A stretch of 7,952 nt of DNA from Deltaproteobacteria bacterium (lineage in GTDB: Bacteria; Desulfobacterota; Dissulfuribacteria; Dissulfuribacterales; QOAL01). The position numbers and the translations under genes are program-made. Below, piece by piece: positions 1 through 5,546 of this stretch; within the stretch, counting starts at the first letter, position 1; each line of letters starts with the position of its first letter. The stretch spans positions 1-7,952 of the forward strand of contig JAMOUE010000259.1 of the NCBI GenBank assembly GCA_027068235.1, written 5' to 3'. Below the pieces are notes generated by a model. It did not search any database. It was not told where the DNA came from and worked only from the letters and a program-made list of their open reading frames with translations.

Positions 1-25
1 AAATGGTGATTATGTGAAACTTCAC
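1..25 (-). CDS. trmD: TrmD, tRNA (guanine-N1)-methyltransferase, first codons only (partial)
   Basis: Reading the minus strand from 25, a GTG start gives M-K-F-H-I-I-T-I before the window ends. This matches the usual TrmD opening, a short basic start followed by a hydrophobic strand (compare MKIDFLTLFPEMF in Bacillus). The GTG overlaps the rimM stop as GTGA, so the two genes are translationally coupled. AAGG motifs lie just upstream inside the rimM tail. TrmD methylates G37 of certain tRNAs using S-adenosylmethionine and normally follows rimM. Only about eight residues are visible, so the call rests on those residues plus gene order. Confidence 0.75.
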
Positions 26-567
26 TTCCTTGACCTTTTCTTGAATGAGGTGGAAGTCGCCTCCTTTAGTCCAGGGGGTAGGTTTACCAGGCAACGCCTA
101 TTTTTTGTATCTATTTGTTTGATAAATTCGTCTACCATGGGGATGAGCATCTCACGGCTAGTGTCTCGTATCACCATTACATCCTGGGCACCTGCATCTA
201 TTATGGAATAGATGGTGCCAAGCTCTGCCCCATCTTGGTCCACCACGGTCATTCCTTTAAGCTCGTACCAGTAATATTCGTCTTGATCCTGTCTAGGCAA
301 AAGGTCTTTTTCCTGATAGACCTCTAGGCCCATCAAAATTTCTGCACCATTCCTATCGGTGATGCCATCTAGGAGGCATACCACCTCCTTCCCCCTCTTT
401 TTTCTAATGCGTAATATGTCAAATCTCTTGTAAGAGGGAGCATTTTTCAAAAAAAGGCACCCTGGTATCGATATACTCTCAATAGTAGAGTATGCCTTTA
501 TAAGCACTTCACCCTTGAGACCAACTGCCCTTTTTATACGGCCTACAGCCACGTAACGATCATCCAT
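22..567 (-). CDS. rimM: RimM, 16S rRNA processing / 30S maturation factor
   Basis: The 181-residue product has normal RimM length. The N-terminal beta-barrel (about residues 5-90) carries the family signature as V-G-L-K-G-E-V at 15-21, where a His often precedes the GLKGEV core. The C-terminal PRC-barrel (about 95-168) opens with Y-Y-W-Y-E-L-K-G-M (98-106) and ends with the typical LIP...FIK.ID...LPPGL pattern. RimM binds ribosomal protein S19 and the 30S head during assembly. The ATG at 567 fits the family N-terminus, but the minus-strand sequence before it (CTTCTCCTTAAAAA) has no Shine-Dalgarno motif. A terminator-like hairpin ends only about 20 nt upstream. The stop overlaps the GTG start of trmD. 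The extra basic tail (KKRSRK) is unremarkable. Confidence 0.96.
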   Translation of the reverse strand: MDDRYVAVGRIKRAVGLKGEVLIKAYSTIESISIPGCLFLKNAPSYKRFDILRIRKKRGKEVVCLLDGITDRNGAEILMGLEVYQEKDLLPRQDQDEYYWYELKGMTVVDQDGAELGTIYSIIDAGAQDVMVIRDTSREMLIPMVDEFIKQIDTKNRRCLVNLPPGLKEATSTSFKKRSRK

Positions 568-582
568 TTTTTAAGGAGAAGT

Positions 583-619
583 AAAGAAAAAAGACCGACT
601 CCCAATGGGCAGCCGGCCT
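583..619 (-). terminator. Intrinsic terminator-like hairpin between khpA and rimM
   Basis: On the minus strand, AGGCCGGCT-(G)-CCC pairs with GGGAGTCGGTCT around an ATT loop (592-619). That makes about 12 pairs including G-U wobbles and one bulged G. A run of six T follows (592-587), then C and TTT. The plus-strand side also ends in a T run (about 623-629), so the element could act in both directions, but no plus-strand gene ends here. It lies inside the ffh-to-trmD operon, directly ahead of rimM. It could be an attenuator, a leaky terminator or an mRNA 3'-end stabiliser. Confidence 0.75.
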
Positions 620-686
620 CACTTTTTTTGAAAAACTCAACGAAAAGCTATTTTTACGGTTTTTTGCTGGAACTTTTGCTCTTGGG

Positions 687-917
687 CTACTCTAGTATCT
701 CCAGCACAGCCCTCTTTTTTAGTTTTGTGGAGGCTGCACTCAAGATGGTCCGCATGGCGCGGGCTGTACGCCCCTGTTTGCCAATAATCTTGCCAAGGTC
801 TTCCTTAGCTACCTTGAGTTCAATTACAGAGGTCTGTTGACCTTCTACCTCGTTCACTTCAACCTTATCAGGATAGTCAACCAGAGCCTTAGCAATGTGT
901 TCTATCAATTCCTTCAT
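687..917 (-). CDS. khpA: KhpA, KH-domain RNA-binding protein (YlqC family)
   Basis: The product is a 76-residue single-KH-domain protein. The GxxG RNA-binding loop is G-K-Q-G at residues 46-49 inside L-G-K-I-I-G-K-Q-G-R, and the N-terminus M-K-E-L-I-E-H-I-A-K-A-L-V-D is characteristic of the family. I start it at the ATG at 917. A good Shine-Dalgarno (GGAGG, 8 nt upstream) serves that codon, whereas the in-frame ATG at 932 has none and adds five atypical residues. In Firmicutes, KhpA pairs with KhpB to bind RNA and influence cell division; its role here is not evident. It lies between rpsP and rimM, about 50 nt after rpsP, the standard position for this family. Confidence 0.93.
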   Translation of the reverse strand: MKELIEHIAKALVDYPDKVEVNEVEGQQTSVIELKVAKEDLGKIIGKQGRTARAMRTILSAASTKLKKRAVLEILE

Positions 918-969
918 TTCACTTACCTCCACATTAACGAGCCATCAGTTTGAATAGAACAGGTCAAGT

Positions 970-1215
970 CTAAGCAGCACATCCTACCTTTGACATAAGG
1001 GAACGAACTGTCTGGGTTGGCTTCGCTCCCCTGTCAAGCCACTTTTTGACCTTGTCAGCGTCAAGCTTAATCTCAGCCGGATCCTTCAGAGGATCGTAGG
1101 TGCCAAGGACCTCCAAGAAACGTCCATCTCTTGGAGATTCTGAATAGGCTGCCACTATACGATAAAAAGGCCTTTTCTTCCGACCGCCTCTTGCTAAACG
1201 AATTCTAACTGCCAT
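970..1215 (-). CDS. rpsP: 30S ribosomal protein S16 (bS16)
   Basis: The 81-residue protein opens with M-A-V-R-I-R-L-A-R-G-G-R-K-K-R-P-F-Y-R-I-V, the near-universal S16 N-terminus. It continues through the conserved R-D-G-R-F-L-E-V-L-G-T-Y-D-P segment and a W-L-x-x-G-A-x-P-T helix. S16 binds the 5' domain of 16S rRNA and is needed for efficient 30S assembly. A strong Shine-Dalgarno (GGAGG, 6 nt before the ATG) fits the high translation expected of a ribosomal protein, in contrast to rimM downstream. The C-terminal end (G-C-A-A) is short, as in many S16 proteins. It follows ffh after an 86-nt gap. Confidence 0.98.
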   Translation of the reverse strand: MAVRIRLARGGRKKRPFYRIVAAYSESPRDGRFLEVLGTYDPLKDPAEIKLDADKVKKWLDRGAKPTQTVRSLMSKVGCAA

Positions 1216-1301
1216 TTATTCCTCCAAATTATATTTTATGCATTCTACTTCCTTTTGGGAAGTCCTTAGATAATAATTTTATTTTATGGTTTCAAGTCCA
1301 T

Positions 1302-2633
1302 TCAAAAGGGAAACATTCCCCTTGACATCTTTTTGAATCCACCTTTGCCAAACTTTTTGAGCATCTTATTCATTTCAGCATAATTTTTTAAAAGTTGGTT
1401 CACGTCCTGAACAGTAGTTCCACTGCCCTTTGCAATGCGCCGCCTCCTGCTTGCATTAATTATGTTGTATTTGCGTCTCTCTTCAGGCGTCATGGAGTTT
1501 ATGATTGCCTCAATCTTCACAAGTTCTTTTTCATCAGGCATCATACCCTTGAATTGTTTCATCTTGTTAAGCCCAGGGATCATGGAGATGATCTGTTCAA
1601 GGCTTCCAAGTTTGCGTACCTGGCGTAGTTGATCTCTGAAATCTTCCAATGTGAAGGCATTTTTCTTGAGTTTTTGCTGGAGCTCCAGAGCCTTGTCCTT
1701 GTCTATGGTGTCCTGAGCCTTTTCTATAAGGGTTAAAACATCTCCCATGCCAAGGATGCGGTCGGCAATGCGTTTGGGATGAAAGACCTCTAGGGCATTT
1801 ATCTTTTCTCCAACACCTACAAACTTTATTGGTGTGCCCGTAACAGACCTAATTGAAAGGGCAGCTCCACCCCTTGCATCACCTTCCATCTTGGTAAGAA
1901 TAACGCCAGTTATGGAAAGGGCCTTGTTGAAGCTATCGGCAATGTTAACAGCATCCTGACCAGTCATTGCATCTGCAACAAGGAGGATTTCTTGAGGCTC
2001 TACTTGTTCTTTTATGGCCTTGAGTTCGGCCATAAGCGCATCATCTATGTGAAGACGGCCTGCTGTATCAATTATTACAGTATCAAGCCCTTGCATTTCA
2101 GCCTGTGCCACTGCCTGCCTGGCAATATCTGCTGGAGGGGTGCCTTCTTTTGTGGGGAAACAGGGGCAGTCCAATTGGCGTGCCAGTGTCTCAAGTTGTT
2201 TGATTGCAGCAGGTCTGTAGATGTCTGCAGGGACAAGATAGGGTTTTCTTCCCTTTTTCCTTAGCCACCTTGCAAGTTTGGCTGCAGTAGTTGTCTTACC
2301 TGAACCCTGAAGGCCAACCAGTAGGATGACAGCAGGCTGTCTACCAGAGAGGTTGAGGCCTACGTCCTGGCTTCCAAGGAGCTTTATCAGTTCTTCATGC
2401 ACGATCTTAACAACCTGTTGTCCAGGTGTCAGGCTTTCCATGACTTCCTGGCCAACAGCCCGCTCTTTTACTCTTTTGATAAACTCCTTGACAACCTTGT
2501 AGTTTACATCTGCCTCAAGAAGTGCTAGACGCACTTCTCTAAGCCCCTGTTCTATATCTTCTGGGGATAATGTGCCCTGACCCTTGAGTTTTTTGAAAAC
2601 CTTGGCCAGTCTGTCACTTAAATTTTCAAACAT
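1302..2633 (-). CDS. ffh: Ffh, signal recognition particle GTPase (SRP54)
   Basis: The 443-residue protein is full length for bacterial Ffh. The N domain helices (about 1-95) contain L-L-E-A-D-V-N. The G domain has the P-loop G-L-Q-G-S-G-K-T-T at 107-115, D-T-A-G-R at 189-193 and the SRP-type T-K-M-E-G-D-A-R-G-G at 247-256. The methionine-rich M domain (about 297-443) includes the RNA-binding S-R-R-R-R-I-A-K-G-S-G-T segment at 395-406. Ffh binds 4.5S RNA and signal sequences of nascent chains and docks with FtsY at the membrane. It is the first gene of the minus-strand operon seen here. The ATG at 2633 is fixed by an in-frame TAA shortly upstream. Its ribosome-binding site is weak, with only GCGGG about 11 nt away. 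I found no convincing promoter. Confidence 0.98.
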   Translation of the reverse strand: MFENLSDRLAKVFKKLKGQGTLSPEDIEQGLREVRLALLEADVNYKVVKEFIKRVKERAVGQEVMESLTPGQQVVKIVHEELIKLLGSQDVGLNLSGRQPAVILLVGLQGSGKTTTAAKLARWLRKKGRKPYLVPADIYRPAAIKQLETLARQLDCPCFPTKEGTPPADIARQAVAQAEMQGLDTVIIDTAGRLHIDDALMAELKAIKEQVEPQEILLVADAMTGQDAVNIADSFNKALSITGVILTKMEGDARGGAALSIRSVTGTPIKFVGVGEKINALEVFHPKRIADRILGMGDVLTLIEKAQDTIDKDKALELQQKLKKNAFTLEDFRDQLRQVRKLGSLEQIISMIPGLNKMKQFKGMMPDEKELVKIEAIINSMTPEERRKYNIINASRRRRIAKGSGTTVQDVNQLLKNYAEMNKMLKKFGKGGFKKMSRGMFPF

Positions 2634-2771
2634 ATATGTGACCCGCTGTTATTTTAAGGTACATCTTTAAAGAATGTATTTTTCAAAAGATAATTTAGTT
2701 TAAAAATTTCACTAAGATCTATTGAGCCTAAACCGTCTAAAAATACTTGTGGGTATGCGCTCTGTCAACCT

Positions 2772-2823
2772 TCGTGCCCATTTTCATAAAAGCTTAATAC
2801 AACACTTGTAGAGATGGGCACGA
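2772..2823. repeat. Perfect 10-bp inverted repeat with 32-nt spacer
   Basis: TCGTGCCCAT (2772-2781) is exactly complementary to ATGGGCACGA (2814-2823), and a few inner positions can extend the pairing with wobbles. The arms are GC-rich in an AT-rich neighbourhood, so the pairing stands out. No T tract follows on either strand, which argues against an intrinsic terminator. It could be a structured 5' leader of ffh mRNA (minus strand), a small RNA or the remnant of a mobile-element end. I cannot choose between these. Confidence 0.6.
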
Positions 2824-3080
2824 CTGGTCCCAATTTTACTAAACAGATAGCCTAGTTATAAGCAAAATGGAAATTTTCTTAATAATTGAAAACAAACTAT
2901 TGTGTTTATCTAATAGCCTGATTTTTTCAAAAAATACATGGTCTGATGAAACCGTGGAGTTGCATTTGCTGAATATGGTTTATTTTTTGGAGTCCTTTAA
3001 TTAAGTTAATATAAAATTACTACTTTTACTGAATATATGTGTGTGTATTATATATTTATTAAAAAAGTTAGTTTAAATAG

Positions 3081-3113
3081 AATTGAAAATTATCAATTAT
3101 AGCTGTTATAATT
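3081..3113. promoter_or_regulatory. Two short palindromes over the -35 and -10 of the GH17 promoter
   Basis: AATTGA (3081-3086) and TCAATT (3093-3098) form an inverted repeat covering the -35 region. AATTATA (3095-3101) and TATAATT (3107-3113) form a second one covering the -10. Their position suits operators for a repressor, but A/T-rich palindromes arise easily by chance in this composition. Confidence 0.3.
3083..3112 (+). promoter_or_regulatory. Sigma70-like promoter for the dockerin-GH17 gene
   Basis: TTGAAA (3083-3088, five of six consensus bases) is separated by 18 nt from a perfect TATAAT (3107-3112). A TG one base before the -10 gives an extended -10. The expected start near 3119 leaves a leader of about 65 nt before the ATG at 3185. 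Confidence 0.65.
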
Positions 3114-3184
3114 AACATATTAGATAATGCTTTTAGATCTAGAAGAGCCGTTGTATGCATTTTAGGGAATTAAAGGAGAGGCAA

Positions 3185-4699
3185 ATGAAATCAGTTAAAA
3201 TCACTTTAATGCTTACTTGGTTGGCTTGTGTTTTATTTGGAACCTGGGGTACAGGAATATGTTATTTCGTTGGTGACGTCAATGGAGATAATTCCATCAA
3301 TATTGTTGATGCATTGTTGATAGCTAGATTTTCAACGGGCCTGGAAGTTCCAGGGTTTAAGAAAGAAGCTGCAGACGCCAACTGTGATGGAAATATCAAT
3401 ATAATAGATGCGTTATTTGTCGCACGTTATGTGGTAGGACTGGACATGAGTGGGACTGATTGGTGCGGCAGCACAAATAGTGTAGCTTACAAAGTGTATG
3501 GACTCAATTTCAGTCCATATATGGATGGTCAAGATCCAAACCATGGATCCGTTATCAGCGAAGAGCAAATTCGGGAGCGAATGCGAATAATAGCACCATA
3601 CACCAAGTGGATTCGCACATTTGGTTCTACTCACGGCCTTGAGCACGCTGGAAAAATTGCTCATGATTTCGGTCTCAAAGTAGCTGCTGAGGCGTGGCTT
3701 GGAAGATATCCAGAGATTAATGCTCGTGAGATGCAAGGCCTTATCAATGCGGCCAAAAATGGTTTTGTAGATCTAGCTATTGTGGGTAGTGAAGTATTGC
3801 TTCGAGGCGATCTTACAGAAAATGAGCTAATTGCCTATATCCAACAATTTAGAGCCGAAGTTCCTGGAGTTCCCGTAGCCACAGCCGATGTTTATAGTGC
3901 ATTGCTGAACCATACTAATGTTATGGCTGCCTGCGATGTTATTTTGGTCAATTATTATCCCTATTGGGAAGGCGTGGGGATAAATCAGGCTGTTGCTCAT
4001 TTACATGCACTGCACCAGGAAATGACTGCCAAAGCGGGTGGCAAGGAAGTCATTGTAGCTGAAACTGGATGGCCTAGTGCAGGTAATCAGATAGGAGACG
4101 CTGTTCCTTCTTTAAAGAATGCCTGTTTTTATGACCTTAATTTTGTGTCCTGGGCACGAGCTGAAAATGTCAAATATTTTCTTTTTGAAGCCTTTGATGA
4201 AACCTGGAAAGCTGATTATGAAGGCCCGCAGGGTGCTCACTGGGGTTTATGGGATAAAGACGGTGTCTTGAAACAATGTATGCAAGATATTTTTGATGGA
4301 ATGACTGTGCAGGACAATTGGACGTGCCGAGAGGCTCCAGGTGGCGCTGGAGAGCCTGAAATCCAGTTTACTTATGTGCCCCCTTATGGAAGCTTTGAGG
4401 ATTTGAAAGGCCAAATCTGGCATGTTCCTCCAGGTGATTATAAGGTTGCCGTATATATTCATGTAGGTTCAGGCTGGTGGACCAAGCCTTATTGGAGTCG
4501 TCCAGTTACCCCAATTAATTGCGATGGCACTTGGACATGTGACATAACAACTGGTGGAATGGATGCCGAGGCCGACATAATTAGAGCCTATCTGATTCCA
4601 AACAGCTATGATCCGCCATTGGCAGGAGGGCGGTCTTCCCTCCCCCAGGAACTAATGGATAATGCAGTTGCCTATGTAGAGGTTAAGCGTAGTCCTTAA
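3185..4699 (+). CDS. Secreted dockerin - GH17-like beta-1,3-glucanase - C-terminal beta-domain protein
   Basis: The ATG at 3185 is preferred because AAAGGAG lies about 6 nt upstream; the in-frame ATG at 3155 only adds residues before the signal peptide. The product has 504 residues. A signal peptide spans about 1-26. A type I dockerin (about 28-88) has two complete calcium loops, D31-x-N33-x-D35...D42 and D64-x-N66-x-D68...D75, each followed by an A-L-x-x-A-R helix. A GH17-like TIM barrel follows (about 103-375) with nucleophile E293 in E-T-G-W-P-S and probable acid/base E203 in V-G-S-E-V-L-L-R. The C-terminal domain (about 390-504) is beta-rich, with V-A-V-Y-I and W-W-T-K-P segments, and is perhaps carbohydrate-binding. 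GH17 enzymes cleave or transfer beta-1,3-glucans. The oddity is Ser202 in place of the Asn usual before the acid/base Glu. The dockerin implies docking onto a cohesin, and two cohesin-like proteins are encoded next door. Confidence 0.88.
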   Translation: MKSVKITLMLTWLACVLFGTWGTGICYFVGDVNGDNSINIVDALLIARFSTGLEVPGFKKEAADANCDGNINIIDALFVARYVVGLDMSGTDWCGSTNSVAYKVYGLNFSPYMDGQDPNHGSVISEEQIRERMRIIAPYTKWIRTFGSTHGLEHAGKIAHDFGLKVAAEAWLGRYPEINAREMQGLINAAKNGFVDLAIVGSEVLLRGDLTENELIAYIQQFRAEVPGVPVATADVYSALLNHTNVMAACDVILVNYYPYWEGVGINQAVAHLHALHQEMTAKAGGKEVIVAETGWPSAGNQIGDAVPSLKNACFYDLNFVSWARAENVKYFLFEAFDETWKADYEGPQGAHWGLWDKDGVLKQCMQDIFDGMTVQDNWTCREAPGGAGEPEIQFTYVPPYGSFEDLKGQIWHVPPGDYKVAVYIHVGSGWWTKPYWSRPVTPINCDGTWTCDITTGGMDAEADIIRAYLIPNSYDPPLAGGRSSLPQELMDNAVAYVEVKRSP

Positions 4700-4843
4700 C
4701 CTTAATAATTCGTTGTGAATTACTCTCTTCTGATATTTGAAGGGAATTATGTTTTTAGATAGCGTGTTGAAGATCAGTATGTTGAAAGATAAACCTATCC
4801 ATTAGGAAATGATGCAAAGAGAGGAAAAAGGAAAAATGAATAA

Positions 4844-4880
4844 GGGCGAGCTGCAAACGGCTCGCCCCTATTTTTTATTA
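4844..4880. terminator. Bidirectional intrinsic terminator between convergent genes
   Basis: GGGCGAGC (4844-4851) pairs perfectly with GCTCGCCC (4860-4867). Two more inner pairs (one T-G) leave a CAAA loop. The plus strand continues TATTTTTTATTA, a good tract for ending the GH17 transcript. On the minus strand the hairpin begins 15 nt after the PEP-CTERM stop and is followed by a weaker T-rich tract (TTATTCATTTTT). The 144 nt between the GH17 stop and this hairpin hold nothing else I recognise. Confidence 0.88.
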
Positions 4881-4882
4881 GG

Positions 4883-5461
4883 TTATTCTCTTGCCCGTTT
4901 CCTCAATCCTATCAGACCTAGCAGGCCAGCTCCAAGAAGCAGAACAGCAGATGGCTCAGGAACAGAAGTAGGACTGTTGTCATATATAGTTATGGATGTA
5001 GATGCAGAGATATCGTAACCATAGTTGTTTACCCCATCTGTGTAGAAAAGTCCGTAGAATAGACCATCATAAGTTCCTGAGAGCGAGATGGCTGAAAACG
5101 TACCTGGTGTTGTACCAGCGGTAAAAGATAGCGTTGCAAGCAACATATTATTAGCAGGAGTCCCTGTCATTAGACCTGAAAAATAGTTTGGAGAAGATAC
5201 ATCTGTAAATTCAGGTCCAATTGTATAACTATTATAAGAAATATATGTGGTTGATGTATTAAGATCGAATCCAAAGCCTGTCAAATCATAGCCTGTGTTG
5301 TCTGCATCTGCCCAAATTTGGATATCGAAGCTTTCCCCAACTTCAATATGAGGGTCTAATACTTCTAAAGAAACATAAGGAACAGCTAATGCAGTTTCAG
5401 CATAGACCAAGATACCGACACAAAGCCAAAGCAATAGACAAATTAGAGTTTTACTTTTCAT
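4883..5461 (-). CDS. Cohesin-like protein with C-terminal PEP-CTERM sorting signal
   Basis: I start it at the ATG at 5461 (192 residues), which has AAGGAAGGAG upstream and directly begins a signal peptide (about 1-26, ending A-L-A). Longer in-frame starts up to 5554 would put a charged segment before the signal and overlap the upstream gene. The mature region (about 27-162) is an all-beta, cohesin-like domain. It has V-G-E-S-F-D-I-Q-I-W-A-D (41-52), L-T-G-F-G-F-D-L (60-67) and L-L-A-T-L-S-F-T-A-G (107-116), the pattern of cohesin-type sandwiches. The tail has V-P-E-P at 167-170, a hydrophobic helix (about 171-186) and a basic end R-K-R-A-R-E, the full tripartite PEP-CTERM signal. In Gram-negatives, exosortase processes such proteins for export to the surface or matrix. 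It lies 85 nt after the cohesin/CTDC/dockerin gene and probably shares its transcript. PEP-CTERM is firm; the cohesin call is moderate. Confidence 0.87.
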   Translation of the reverse strand: MKSKTLICLLLWLCVGILVYAETALAVPYVSLEVLDPHIEVGESFDIQIWADADNTGYDLTGFGFDLNTSTTYISYNSYTIGPEFTDVSSPNYFSGLMTGTPANNMLLATLSFTAGTTPGTFSAISLSGTYDGLFYGLFYTDGVNNYGYDISASTSITIYDNSPTSVPEPSAVLLLGAGLLGLIGLRKRARE

Positions 5462-5546
5462 TTTGTTAGGTTTCTCCTTCCTTCTTATTTTTTTGCACTG
5501 TTTTTTTCTCAAATCCATACTTCTATAACAAAGTCTAAGGATTTTA

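Larger units (their letters stand above)
2634..3154. other. AT-rich divergent intergenic region
   Basis: This stretch separates the starts of ffh (minus) and the GH17 gene (plus). It is markedly more AT-rich than the flanking genes, and neither strand holds a convincing open reading frame. It contains the inverted repeat at 2772-2823, a perfect A/T palindrome near 2921-2935 (ATTTTTTCAAAAAAT), a GT/TA-rich tract near 3035-3055 and the promoter region at 3083-3112. I recognise no tRNA, riboswitch or SRP RNA in it. Confidence 0.7.

Noticed and set aside
1247..1263. Six-bp hairpin (ACTTCC...GGAAGT) between ffh and rpsP as a terminator.
   Set aside because: The stem is short and AT-containing, and no T tract follows on the minus strand.
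1216..1301. A separate rpsP promoter (TATAAT near the rpsP ribosome-binding site, TTGAAA further up).
   Set aside because: The TATAAT lies so close to GGAGG that the transcript would lose its ribosome-binding site, and TTGAAA has no acceptable -10 at proper spacing.
2634..2720. ffh promoter using TTGAAA on the minus strand.
   Set aside because: No reasonable -10 hexamer at 16-18 nt; the nearest TAAAAT is about 24 nt away.
2941..2962. CTGATGA followed by GAAAC, resembling a hammerhead ribozyme core.
   Set aside because: The two motifs overlap with no stem II between them and no stem III or cleavage-site context, so the core cannot form.
3185..3244. Lipoprotein signal in the GH17 protein (W-L-A-C).
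   Set aside because: Trp at the -3 position does not fit a lipobox, and the hydrophobic segment continues beyond this Cys. An ordinary signal peptide fits better.
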